Source: Rubritalea tangerina
Lineage (GTDB): Bacteria > Verrucomicrobiota > Verrucomicrobiia > Verrucomicrobiales > Akkermansiaceae
Direction: 5' to 3'
Assembly: GCF_042683245.1 (NCBI RefSeq)
Contig: NZ_JBHUJB010000033.1
Location: 1-64,000 of the forward strand
Length of the DNA stretch: 64,000 nt
Shown here: one piece after another, positions 51,201 to 60,214 of the stretch
Numbering within the stretch: the stretch's first letter is position 1
How the letters are laid out: each line of letters opens with the position of its first letter
Program-made: the position numbers and the translations under genes
The notes under the pieces: generated by a model
The model's input: the letters and a program-made list of their open reading frames with translations, nothing else
Told to the model about the DNA's origin: nothing
Database searches by the model: none

Positions 51201-54200
51201 CGGACGGGAATAATGCCGAGGCTCAGAGTCTTGTGACTCCGTCTGAGTATCATGCTTTTACACAGTATTATGGTAACCAGAATGCTGAGTTTGGAAACAA
51301 GGGCAGTGAGGCATGGTGGGAGTTGGACTTAGGTGCTGAGGTGCCTGTCCAGTGGGTAGACGTGCATTTAGCTTTGAGTGCATTGGAAGGGTCCGACTAC
51401 GGGCGATATGGCCTTGTGGCAAAGTTGTTAGGATCTGACAGAAGTGAAATCCAGTCACAGAAGCTATTACCAAAAAGTGAGCACCATTTTGCGCATCGCA
51501 TACCGGTTTCCATAGCTGGTGAGCAGACTGTACGTTATGTGCGCATTGAGAAGCCATCGGCGCTCAACACATTGGCCTTATGGGAGGTGCGTGTGATGGG
51601 GTATCGCGGTCAAGACGTGGATTTGACAGTCATGGGAACACCAAGTCAATCGACGACTCCTAACAGCGATTTTGATGCCTACAAAGCGATAGATAAGCTG
51701 CGTGGTGGGATCAATGGGTCGCGTACTGACACGACTACTGATGGGAATTGGTGGGAGTTGACCTTAGATCAAGAGACACCACTCTCTCAGGTGAGGTTGC
51801 ATTTAGAGACAGCCATGAGTGGCGGTACCGTGACGGCATATGATGCTGCGGGGACCCAGACTTGGCAGGTGAGTTTAGATGGCAACACGGCGCATTTATT
51901 TGATGCGATTCCGGCTAACACACTAGCCAAGCGTGTGCGTGTGGCATTGCCAGCGGGCTTGACGAATGCCTCTGGTGACAAGGCGGTACGCATTAATGAA
52001 TGTTGGGTATGGGGAGAAAAGGATCATAGTACGCAAACGGCTTGGTCTCAGGTCTCAGGTCCAGGTGCGGCGAGTTTTGCGGATGCATCGGCGTTGCACA
52101 CCAATGTGACCTTAGCGAGCAATGGCAGTTATGTATTGCGTCTGACAAGTGATGATGGCTGGAACAAGACGGTACGCGATTTTGTGGTCGACTATGACTC
52201 TGGAAGTACTGGGCCTGAGGGCTACGGTATTGCAGATCTGGATCTTGGTACAGCTGGAGGCGGGCAGAGTGTTGACCTCTATGCAGCTTTCCAAGATGGC
52301 GAGACGGCTGACAATGCGATGAGCTATGAGGTTGTTTCTGTTTCTAACGCTGCGATCTTCGACGGTGATCAGACTGGTGCGATTGCTGACCCTGCAAACT
52401 TCAGTTTGAGCACACTTGCTGGCGCGAGTGGTAGCTCTGTGGTGACTGTGCGGGCGACTGATGGGAATGGCAATAGCACGGACATTAGTTTCCAAGTGGA
52501 TGTTGCTAACAGAGCACCTGAGGTTCCTGGAGTTCTAGAGGTGGTTGTGCCTGAGTTGACACCAGCGAATACAGTGGTGGCTGATCTTGCTCAGTATGTG
52601 ACTGATGTAGATGGAGATGCTCTCACCTTCACCGTTCACGATGATCTGATCAATCGACGGTATGCGAGCAGCTTAAGTCTAGCCTCGGATGGGAAGCTCA
52701 GCATCATTGGCGATTTGCCAGTGGTGGATAGCCAGTACTCTGCGGGAACTTTGATCATTGAAGTCAGTGATGGGGTGAATCACATCCAGAAGTTCTCAGT
52801 GCAATTGACCTTAGAGGATGAAAATCGCGCGCCAGATTTAGTTGCTGAAACGGTTGCGATTAGTGAGACGGCAGTTGTGGGAGCCAGCTTCTATCAGCCA
52901 AGTTTGGGAGCGAGTAACGACCCGAATGAGTCTTACACATGGGAAATCCTCAGTGGTAATACATCTGGTGATTGGAGCATTGACCCTGCTAGTGGGGCAT
53001 TGAGCCCGAATGTCGTGATGGATGCTCAGCGTCAAGCGTCCTACAGTCTTGTGCTGCAGGCTACCGATAATGGTACTCCAGCGAAGTCTGCTAGTACGAC
53101 GATCACGATCAATGTTGGTCTACAGGGGATTTTAGCGGAAGATTACTTTGCTGAAATTCCAGGAAACACGATCGCCGATTTAACAGGGTCCGCAAACTAC
53201 CCTGACAGTCCAACATCGCGGAGTTTGGTGGCGAGCAATGGTTTCCATTTCCCAAGTAACGGAAATGAGTTTGGTCGTCGAGTTCGAGGTTATCTTACCG
53301 TACCTGAGGATGGTGACTATGTCTTCCACATCGCATCGGATGACCATGGTCAGTTTTTACTGAGTACGGATACCGATGCAGCGAATGCGGTGAGTATTGT
53401 GCAGCTTAATGGGTATACCTCTGAGTTGAACTTCAATGCAACGAGCAGTGCGGCTGTGAGCCTCATTGCTGGGCAAAAATATTATTTTGAAGCTCTACAT
53501 AAAGAGGGAGGCGGAGGCGATCACTTGGCGATGGGCTGGTCTGGACCTGGTGGGTTAGACAAGACTCTGATAGCGAGTGAATATTTCGAGCCGCTTGATG
53601 ACAGTGATGCTGACGGTCTTGAAGACTGGTGGGAGCAAACCTACATTGGCAACCTAGCAGCTGTGGGCAGTGAGGATACGGACCAGGATGGTCTGACTAA
53701 TGCTCAGGAATTGTTAGTGCACACTCACCCGCTGATTTCAGGACGAGCGCAAGCGTGGCAGCAAGCTATCGCAGGCCATGCCAGTCTTGACCATAGTAGT
53801 ATTCAGCCTCTTGCGGGGAATGCGACACGCGGTGTTGATTTGACTGGTCTGAGTGGTGATTACACGCTCGAGTTCTTCGTGAATGGAGAAGACCTTGGGC
53901 AGAGTGGTGTCGACTTACTCGCAGGCAATGGCTGGGGGCTGAAGTTTGAGCAATGGAACAACCGCGGGGTGATGGGAATCACGCGCTTTGGTTATTCCGA
54001 TTGGTCCTTCTCAGCGGAGGTTGGTCAAAGTGTCGCCACTCCATATGGAGCCTTAACGCATGTAGTTGCAGTGGTTGATAGCCAGCAAGGGCAGACTCGA
54101 CTGTACTACAACGGAGTGCATGTGGGGACACTAGGGCAGGTGCCAGCCTTTGCAGGGGCGAATGTGACTTTGGGCTCAAGCAACCTCAGGGATGATGCAG

Positions 54201-57200
54201 AGAATGGTGTCTACGCCTTTGCCGCATATGATTCGGCATTAAGTGCTAACACGATCATTGCGAACCACGGTGCTTGGCTCGGTAATGTGGCTCCAGTGGC
54301 GCAGAACATCCAGGTGAACATCGCTGAGGATAGTGGTGCTGGAAGCTCGTTAGGGAGCTTGTTAGGTCTCGACTATGACAATGGTGATACCTTGAGTTAT
54401 GCGATAGTGGCAGGCAATGAAAGTGGCTTGTTTGCGATTGATTCTGTGACGGGTGCATTAACTGCGAATGGTGGTTTAGATTACGAGAGTACATCGCAGC
54501 ACACACTGACAGTTGATGTAAGCGACGGGTCGTTGACCACGAGTGTCACAGTCACAGTCATGGTGACTGACGCGAATGATGCTCCAGCCTTATCAGGTCA
54601 GACAGTCGTGGTAGGCGAGGGTCTTGCTGCGGGACAGGTTGTTGCTAGCTTAGTAGCGACAGATCCAGACCAATCAGCTAGCCTCAGCTACAGCATTACA
54701 GCTGGCAATGGAGCCGGTCTTTTTGCTGTAGACCCGGCAACTGGAGTTATCACCACTACTGGTCCGCTCGATTATGAGAGTGCTGCGCAGCATGTACTTA
54801 CGGTGGAAGTGAGTGATGGTTCTCTCACTGACACCGCCACTGTGACAGTGGATGTCACGAACCTTACTAATCTAGCAGCTGGTGATGTCATAGCAGTAGA
54901 CTTGAGTACTTCAGGGGGGTCCGCAGCGAACTTTAACACGATTGCGGCCTCTGCTGGAAGTGTGAGCAATGTGTTAGATTACAATGACGGTCAGGCTCGC
55001 GATGGAGTGAGTGTCACGCTCTCAGTGGTCAATGGCTTGAATGACGACCCTGCTGCGGGGAGCTGGGGTGGAACGGCAGCGGACAGCTACTATGTGACAG
55101 CAGCTGACGATATCGCCTATAGTCCAAACCCAATTAGTCTTACATTCAGCGGGCTTGATGACAGCTTACGCTACAACTTGAGAGTCTATGACTTCCTCAG
55201 TGGGCAAGATGCAGTGGTAGAAACCATCACTGTTACAGATGGTGCTGGAACCCAACAGACTGTGGAGACGCGCGGAAATATCTGGGCGGCAGCAAGTTTG
55301 GAAGATGCAGGTTTGGTTTTCAGTGGTTTGCAGACCGACGGTAGTGGCCAGATCGAACTCAGCGTTTCGAGCGCGGGTGGCTGGTCGATCCTGAATGCAG
55401 CAGTGTTAGAAGTCGTATCTCCAAACTCAGCTCCACAGCTAGATGATGTTACATTTGGAATTGCGGAGAATGGAGCAGTGAATGCGAGCGTAGGCACGCT
55501 TGTTGCAACTGACCCAGATGCGGGAGATGTGCTGAGCTACACGATTGTTGGTGGCAATGCCTCTGGGTCATTCAGTTTAGACGCGTCTACTGGAGCTCTG
55601 ACAACGACGAGTGCACTGGATCACGAATCTGCGAGTCAGCATGTACTGACGGTGGAAGTGAGTGATGGGACGTTGAGTGACCAAGCTAGTGTTACGGTCA
55701 ACGTGGCAGATGTGAATGAAGCGCCTGTGGCAAGTGATGCAGTGGGAGACCTTGCTGAGAATCTCTCAGGCGGCCAGCTTATTGCTACTGTAGCAGCAAG
55801 CGACCCAGATGCAGGATCGTTGTTAGGATTTAGTATCACTGCAGGGAATGGCTCTGGTTTGTTTGCTATTGGAGCCAATGGTGAGGTGACGAGCACGGGA
55901 GTTCTCGACTTCGAATCAGCTGGCCAGCACGTTCTTACGGTTACTGTGTCTGATGGGGCCTTGAGTGACTCAGCGCAGGTAACAGTGAATGTTACGGATG
56001 TGAACGAGGCACCCGTTGCGAATGATGTTGTCGGCTCTTTGGCTGAAAATAGTTCAGCTGGTAGCGTCGTTGCAGTGGTGGGAGCGAGTGATCCTGATGC
56101 AGGAGCAAGCTTGACGTACTCGATTACAGCAGGCAATGGCTCTGGGCTCTTTGCCATTGACGGCAGTGGGGCTGTCAGCACGACTGACGAGCTCGACTAT
56201 GAAGATGTTAGCCAGCATGTTCTCACTGTGACGGTGAGTGACGGTACTCTTAGCGATTCGGCTCAGGTGACAGTGGATGTTACGGACGTAAATGAGGATC
56301 CTGTACTTGTTGATAGCGTGGTGAATGTAGATGAAAATGGTGTTGCTGGAACAGCGGTGACGACACTCTCAGCTACTGATCCGGATGCTGGGGCAAGTTT
56401 GAGTTATAGCATCACTGCTGGAAATGAAGCGGGGCTTTTTGCTCTTGATTCGGCAAGTGGGGCCATCACAAGCACAGCTGAGTTAGACTTCGAAACTTCG
56501 AGTCAGTTTGTCTTAAGCGTGGAGGTGAGCGATGGATCACTCACGGACACTGCGATTGTCACGATTGATGTGAACGACCTCAATGAGGAGCCTGAATTCG
56601 TATCAGACCCGATGACTCGCAGCGCATTGTTAGCAAATGAGGCGTATTCTGGTGAGACACTTGCAGGAGCAGCTAGTGATGTAGATCAGAATACCACGCT
56701 CAGCTACTCGAAGATCTCTGGGCCAGCTTGGCTGGTTGTGGGATCGGACGGTAGTCTGAGTGGCACACCAAGCAGCAGTGATATAGGCACAAACACCTTC
56801 ACGGTGGGTGTCGATGACGGCAATGGTGGAACTGCAAGTGCTACCTTAAATATCGATGTTTTAGCTTATCGCATTACCACGAGCTTCCCGAGTTATTGGT
56901 CTAACTTTGCATGGGATAGGGCGCTGGATGACGACCCAGCTGTCTTTGCGTGGACAAGTCGACGTGCTCTAGTAGATGACCACTTCACTGTAGAGTATGC
57001 TGAGCCTGTTGGACCTGGAGTCTTTGAGATACTCACTGGAGATCCGAGTAATGGTGGAGATGCGCTATCTAGCGGTGTGATGGAAACCTCTGATGATGGG
57101 ACGAATTGGACTAGCGTCGCTACTTTCAGTGGTGGTGAAGCCCAAGCGACTTTGGCATCAGCTGTGAAGTTTGTACGTCTCCGTGCGACTGCTGAACAAG

Positions 57201-58990
57201 GTCAATGGTTGAAGATTCGTGAATTTGTTGAGCCGACCAATGCTGATCCAGTAGTTGACGATGCTACATTGTTGGTTTCCGAAGATGTGAGTTCTGGTGC
57301 CAGCGTCGGTACTGTCACAGCGACGGATCCGAATGCGGGGGACACGCTGAGCTATGCTATAACGGCGGGCAATGAGAGCAATGACTTCGCTATTGATGCG
57401 AATAGTGGTGAAATCACGACTGCAGCGGCATTGGATTACGAGAGTGTTAGCCAATATGTTCTGACTGTGACCGTTACTGACGATGGTGTACCATCACTCA
57501 ATGATTCGGCTACTATCACGATCAATGTCACGAATGTGAATGAAGGGCCAACTGCCAATGACACGAGTGGAAGTGTGGCAGAAGATGCTACGCTTGGTAC
57601 TACTGTGGCGACAGTGAGTGCGAGCGATCCTGATGCTGGCGATAGCCTCAGCTACGCAATCACAGCGGGCAATACTGGTGGCGCCTTCGCGATCGATAAC
57701 AGTGGTGTGATCACTACTGCCACAGCCCTCGATTACGAAACCACTAACAGCTACACACTCACTGTGACGGTCACCGACAATGGTGGACTCAGCGACACGG
57801 CAAGTGTGGCAGTGAGTGTCACCGATGTGCTTGAAGTCACTGCAGCAGTGGTGGCAACAGGCAGCGCATCGAACCTAGCAATGACAAGTGCCGACCTCGG
57901 CTACAGTATCACTGACGAAGGGGGAGAAGCTCCGAGTGTGACTCTCTACTACGGTGAGACTGATGGTGGCACGACACCCGCAAGCTGGAGCAACAGCGTG
58001 GTTCTTGGAACGAAGAATGCCGGAGCGCATGTGGAAAGCATCACGGGTCTGAGTGAGGGCACGAGCTACTACTACACGATTGCTGCGACAAACACAGCAG
58101 GGACAGTGTGGGGCAGCAGCGCGAGCTTCACGACCGTGGCGGACACCTCACCTAAGATGGTGCGCACGACTGTGAGTGGCGTTTCTAGCAGCAGCTGGAC
58201 TAATGTGGATCTCGGCAAGAACTACAACTCGGCAGTGATTGTGGCGACACCGATCTACGCAAATGCCGCGCAAGTGCCGGTGGTGACCCGCATCCGCAAC
58301 GTGAGTGGCAGCAGCTTCGAAGTGAAGCTTGATAGAGCGGATGGACTGACGGCTGCAGTGAGCTGTGATGTTTCCGTGATCGCTGTGGAAGAAGGGGTTT
58401 ACACCCTCGCAAGCGACGGCGTGCAGATGGAAGCAGTGAAGTTCACCTCTACGGTGACTGCTGCGAAGTCTAGCTGGTTGGCAGAGGCTCGTAGTTACAC
58501 TAATAGCTACACCACACCGGTGGTGCTAGGTCAGGTGATGAGTGCGAACGATGCGAACTGGTCCGTGTTCTGGAGCATGGGCAATACCCGCACAGCACCC
58601 GCTGATGCGTCTAATCTGAACATTGGTAAGCACGTTGCTGAGGACAGCAACAAGGTGCGAGCTGATGAGACGATTGGTTACATCGTGATCGAAGCCGGTA
58701 CCGGCAGCATCAATGGTGTGGCCTACAGCGCAGGCTTGGGAGCGGATTCGATCCAGAATACCAGCAACAACGCAGCAGGGTATAGCTACAACATCAGCGG
58801 TCTGACATCTGCAAGTGCAGGAGCGCTTAGCTCGGCAGCGATGGACGGCAACGATGGTGGCTGGCCGGTGTTCTTTGAGAACGACGCGTTGAGTGCGAGT
58901 GCGATCAAGTTGATCATTGATGAAGACGACATCGGAGACAGCGAGAGCTCGCACACCAGTGAGCAGGTCAATTACCTGATCTTCGAGTAG
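48239..58990 (+). CDS. Giant secreted multidomain metalloprotease/adhesin (3583 residues)
   Basis: N-terminal hydrophobic export signal (residues 8-25), then a prodomain with a CDCAGCGH cluster (233-240). The zinc-protease site HELGHVLSMGH (436-446) is followed by DLMGPGG, as in metzincin-like enzymes but with Ser where Gly is usual. Next come Ig/cadherin-like and PKD-like modules, two discoidin-like domains (about 950-1250), further cadherin-like modules, a PA14 domain (about 1633-1785), a calcium-loop segment (DSDADGLEDWWEQ; DTDQDGLTNAQE) and a LamG-like domain (about 1860-2015). Eight cadherin-type repeats follow in groups of 2, 4 and 2 with a third discoidin-like domain between, then an FnIII-like module and a 290-residue unknown C-terminal domain. 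It is probably a surface protease or adhesin binding glycans. A terminator follows. Confidence 0.85.
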   Translation: MKKNHLVWGGGMAVLSLIGYGVSTYRPIQNVEQPNGAHQIVKQDQNAEAVDRLIRHIEAKAQEPELTEVQETAHQVETETQALIDAVKDGRPLELKVAGVQRTLLLSPKKVFSKEAKIRLADGSVFLDPSDGVHVFGGIVASDKVVIAEGVEGVVRVEGEEAAAMGASGMRPSELLASFDAKAVSMSVVGEQYTLAMRNAGRDRILLRNNPATGAIEMRYEPEALHKEAFGVCDCAGCGHPSHSNEAVGMEEAMAKVQPLDPELAARFDQWVEIDSVVAGLGIAPGESYQAINTTPGIDPLTGIGTKAADPIPFGEKYHESLMEFQYWAQTGPDLLPGDKENPTDADIASMLTRLLITFEEIDEIYERNMATKMLVGELMIRRENDGGPDKGTIMSSWRNGSESLVAHGNFYGWGGGGAAAGNSFNISSWTVGAAHELGHVLSMGHSDGGDLMGPGGGPAHFWSYLTPGPYSKPITAHQLWREFSGRAQLRTRGVKEHGQVDGESDTGLRTANGSNKLRHPAETPFANDDTVVTAVDTMVEFDPRGNDDRATPGSPYYNENIVIEEVSRMVPAGAGTLEITDMGKKLRFTPSAGFEGVVHFNYTLRGSVGNNDRGWLSRAPIAITVGTPSSVPNTVDIAAGQDQWTLFGSNLSVVDTPSMANIFVTGNRLLLRAHADATGSEQFTLNIGGTEQEVTVNYSSPNIQAVDDLVQSDGGRLLRFNPLVNDVVTGQLRNEWNISTVVKQSLDTATEKQTDFARSYVLTSASLDTPSMGSLELEKVFHIYPDGTTGNEPNGFLRFEPAAGASGYAVISYTAKDVDGRVLNGTARVLVGIADVVRPARPYTRVRQDHGVVLESVKIPASGGDFTGVSTLQWEVVNQPEGANVSFEGGNSENAVAFFDSPGRYRLRLNASDNGHTKTVEKWVIVEADPLKKNLGEERGPWATVNHRQLSGWNQGSWNTSELVSAVSDDKFVGLIDLAPAGTATRSDGNNAEAQSLVTPSEYHAFTQYYGNQNAEFGNKGSEAWWELDLGAEVPVQWVDVHLALSALEGSDYGRYGLVAKLLGSDRSEIQSQKLLPKSEHHFAHRIPVSIAGEQTVRYVRIEKPSALNTLALWEVRVMGYRGQDVDLTVMGTPSQSTTPNSDFDAYKAIDKLRGGINGSRTDTTTDGNWWELTLDQETPLSQVRLHLETAMSGGTVTAYDAAGTQTWQVSLDGNTAHLFDAIPANTLAKRVRVALPAGLTNASGDKAVRINECWVWGEKDHSTQTAWSQVSGPGAASFADASALHTNVTLASNGSYVLRLTSDDGWNKTVRDFVVDYDSGSTGPEGYGIADLDLGTAGGGQSVDLYAAFQDGETADNAMSYEVVSVSNAAIFDGDQTGAIADPANFSLSTLAGASGSSVVTVRATDGNGNSTDISFQVDVANRAPEVPGVLEVVVPELTPANTVVADLAQYVTDVDGDALTFTVHDDLINRRYASSLSLASDGKLSIIGDLPVVDSQYSAGTLIIEVSDGVNHIQKFSVQLTLEDENRAPDLVAETVAISETAVVGASFYQPSLGASNDPNESYTWEILSGNTSGDWSIDPASGALSPNVVMDAQRQASYSLVLQATDNGTPAKSASTTITINVGLQGILAEDYFAEIPGNTIADLTGSANYPDSPTSRSLVASNGFHFPSNGNEFGRRVRGYLTVPEDGDYVFHIASDDHGQFLLSTDTDAANAVSIVQLNGYTSELNFNATSSAAVSLIAGQKYYFEALHKEGGGGDHLAMGWSGPGGLDKTLIASEYFEPLDDSDADGLEDWWEQTYIGNLAAVGSEDTDQDGLTNAQELLVHTHPLISGRAQAWQQAIAGHASLDHSSIQPLAGNATRGVDLTGLSGDYTLEFFVNGEDLGQSGVDLLAGNGWGLKFEQWNNRGVMGITRFGYSDWSFSAEVGQSVATPYGALTHVVAVVDSQQGQTRLYYNGVHVGTLGQVPAFAGANVTLGSSNLRDDAENGVYAFAAYDSALSANTIIANHGAWLGNVAPVAQNIQVNIAEDSGAGSSLGSLLGLDYDNGDTLSYAIVAGNESGLFAIDSVTGALTANGGLDYESTSQHTLTVDVSDGSLTTSVTVTVMVTDANDAPALSGQTVVVGEGLAAGQVVASLVATDPDQSASLSYSITAGNGAGLFAVDPATGVITTTGPLDYESAAQHVLTVEVSDGSLTDTATVTVDVTNLTNLAAGDVIAVDLSTSGGSAANFNTIAASAGSVSNVLDYNDGQARDGVSVTLSVVNGLNDDPAAGSWGGTAADSYYVTAADDIAYSPNPISLTFSGLDDSLRYNLRVYDFLSGQDAVVETITVTDGAGTQQTVETRGNIWAAASLEDAGLVFSGLQTDGSGQIELSVSSAGGWSILNAAVLEVVSPNSAPQLDDVTFGIAENGAVNASVGTLVATDPDAGDVLSYTIVGGNASGSFSLDASTGALTTTSALDHESASQHVLTVEVSDGTLSDQASVTVNVADVNEAPVASDAVGDLAENLSGGQLIATVAASDPDAGSLLGFSITAGNGSGLFAIGANGEVTSTGVLDFESAGQHVLTVTVSDGALSDSAQVTVNVTDVNEAPVANDVVGSLAENSSAGSVVAVVGASDPDAGASLTYSITAGNGSGLFAIDGSGAVSTTDELDYEDVSQHVLTVTVSDGTLSDSAQVTVDVTDVNEDPVLVDSVVNVDENGVAGTAVTTLSATDPDAGASLSYSITAGNEAGLFALDSASGAITSTAELDFETSSQFVLSVEVSDGSLTDTAIVTIDVNDLNEEPEFVSDPMTRSALLANEAYSGETLAGAASDVDQNTTLSYSKISGPAWLVVGSDGSLSGTPSSSDIGTNTFTVGVDDGNGGTASATLNIDVLAYRITTSFPSYWSNFAWDRALDDDPAVFAWTSRRALVDDHFTVEYAEPVGPGVFEILTGDPSNGGDALSSGVMETSDDGTNWTSVATFSGGEAQATLASAVKFVRLRATAEQGQWLKIREFVEPTNADPVVDDATLLVSEDVSSGASVGTVTATDPNAGDTLSYAITAGNESNDFAIDANSGEITTAAALDYESVSQYVLTVTVTDDGVPSLNDSATITINVTNVNEGPTANDTSGSVAEDATLGTTVATVSASDPDAGDSLSYAITAGNTGGAFAIDNSGVITTATALDYETTNSYTLTVTVTDNGGLSDTASVAVSVTDVLEVTAAVVATGSASNLAMTSADLGYSITDEGGEAPSVTLYYGETDGGTTPASWSNSVVLGTKNAGAHVESITGLSEGTSYYYTIAATNTAGTVWGSSASFTTVADTSPKMVRTTVSGVSSSSWTNVDLGKNYNSAVIVATPIYANAAQVPVVTRIRNVSGSSFEVKLDRADGLTAAVSCDVSVIAVEEGVYTLASDGVQMEAVKFTSTVTAAKSSWLAEARSYTNSYTTPVVLGQVMSANDANWSVFWSMGNTRTAPADASNLNIGKHVAEDSNKVRADETIGYIVIEAGTGSINGVAYSAGLGADSIQNTSNNAAGYSYNISGLTSASAGALSSAAMDGNDGGWPVFFENDALSASAIKLIIDEDDIGDSESSHTSEQVNYLIFE
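55435..56590 (+). repeat. Four tandem cadherin-type repeats in the giant gene
   Basis: Four consecutive units of about 290 bases encode variants of AENG..VATDPDAG, LSYSITAGNGSGLFAID, LDYES..QHVLTVEVSDG and VTVDVTDVNEAP. Related pairs lie at about 54290-54860 and 57240-57840. The DxNDxP-like ends and DPD motifs suggest calcium binding between units. Confidence 0.85.
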
Positions 58991-59018
58991 GAAAAGAATG
59001 TGTACGTGAATAAAATGA

Positions 59019-59055
59019 GAGGCTCTACAGTGTGATGCTGTGGAGCCTCTTTTTT
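59019..59055 (+). terminator. Rho-independent terminator of the giant gene
   Basis: GAGGCTCTACAG pairs with CTGTGGAGCCTC (one G-T pair) across a 7-base loop, followed by six T. Confidence 0.9.
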
Positions 59056-59080
59056 ATGAGGAGGCCTCTGCGAGGTAGAC

Positions 59081-60184
59081 TTAATCGAAGCTCCAGACTT
59101 TGTGTGAACCGGCGTGCTCTGTGTGGATAGTGGCTCCTGATTGGAGCATCAATTGGATGGACGAAGCGCCTGCTTGGCTGAGGTGACCGGCGAGTTTCTG
59201 GTCGTGCGACACCACTAGGAGCTGGGCTTGCGATTCACTGAGAAGTTGGGCAAGGACGGGGTAGATACGAGAGTTGAGGCTCATCTCGGGTTCATTGAAG
59301 ACCAGTAAATGAGGTTGATGTGGGGAGAGCAGTGCTGCGAGAAGGCAGAGGAACCTCAGGGTGCCGTCAGAGAGTTCTATTGCGGTGAGCGGGCGGGACA
59401 GGTCATGTCTGAAGACCTCTAAGCGGAAGTAATTTTGTTCTGCCTCGATTGAGAATTGGAGGTCGGGGAAGGCGCGTGTGAAAAACTCTGAGAGCCGATA
59501 TTCATTTCCTGATTCGACAATGCTTTGGAGGGCCCCGAGCAGATTGGACCCGTCATCATTCAGGAATGGTGAGTAATAACTCACCTGGGGGTGGCGCAGG
59601 ATGGAATGTTGGCTGGTATCAAATTCATGGAAGAATCGCCATTCTAGGATTGTGCTACGCACTAGGCAAAGGAATGGGTAGCGGCTGGGGTCTTTGACTT
59701 GAGAGAGAATTGACTCGTTAGATAAGAGTGAGAATTCGAAGTGCTCCATGCCTTGGGTATTCTCGCTGAGCATGAGTTGATTGCCCGAGCGTTTCGCCAC
59801 GGTACGCTGCGAGTTTTTCAACTGGATAGAGACTTTCTCATCTTTGATATCGGGGTCAGTTTTAAAGAAGCTGGGGTCCGTTGGGCTGCTAGGGATGAGT
59901 CCAATCTTTGCGTAATAGGTGAAGTCGCTATGTTCGACGCGAATGCTGATGGTTTTTGTTTCATGTCGCTTTCGTTCACCAGCCCAGAGGGCGGAAACCA
60001 TGCCTCCTTCATTGGCTAAAGCTTGTGCAAAGTTGCCTTCAGCTAATGCTTTCACCAGCAGCAGAGCTTTGTAAAAATTTGATTTTCCAACGCCATTTTC
60101 ACCGGAGATGACGGTCATCTCTGTGAGATCACAGCTGAGGTCTAGGAGTGATCGATAACCAGAGATGTGAATACGTTTGAGCAT
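59081..60184 (-). CDS. Stand-alone AAA family ATPase (RecF/OLD-like)
   Basis: A 367-residue SMC/RecF-type ATPase. N-terminal YRSLLDLSCDL and Walker A SGENGVGKSNFYKALLL lead to the signature ELSDGTLRFLCLLAALL, Walker B LLVFNEPEMSLNSRIY and the switch His of LLVVSHDQKL. There is no coiled-coil arm and no TOPRIM nuclease domain, so it is a short single-protein type often annotated only as AAA ATPase. Relatives occur both as orphans and beside defence effectors. It converges with the giant gene and lies 30 bases after an unknown gene on the same strand. Confidence 0.87.
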   Translation of the reverse strand: MLKRIHISGYRSLLDLSCDLTEMTVISGENGVGKSNFYKALLLVKALAEGNFAQALANEGGMVSALWAGERKRHETKTISIRVEHSDFTYYAKIGLIPSSPTDPSFFKTDPDIKDEKVSIQLKNSQRTVAKRSGNQLMLSENTQGMEHFEFSLLSNESILSQVKDPSRYPFLCLVRSTILEWRFFHEFDTSQHSILRHPQVSYYSPFLNDDGSNLLGALQSIVESGNEYRLSEFFTRAFPDLQFSIEAEQNYFRLEVFRHDLSRPLTAIELSDGTLRFLCLLAALLSPHQPHLLVFNEPEMSLNSRIYPVLAQLLSESQAQLLVVSHDQKLAGHLSQAGASSIQLMLQSGATIHTEHAGSHKVWSFD

Positions 60185-60214
60185 GGAGGGGCGGGTGTTG
60201 AGAGCAAGGTCTAA

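Noticed and set aside
55636..56181. A 181-codon open frame on the - strand opposite the cadherin repeats
   Set aside because: It is antisense to repeat units, so its own repeated pattern simply mirrors them.
54290..57840. CRISPR array suspected from regular repeats
   Set aside because: The units are about 290 bases, diverged and coding, with no short identical repeats or spacers.
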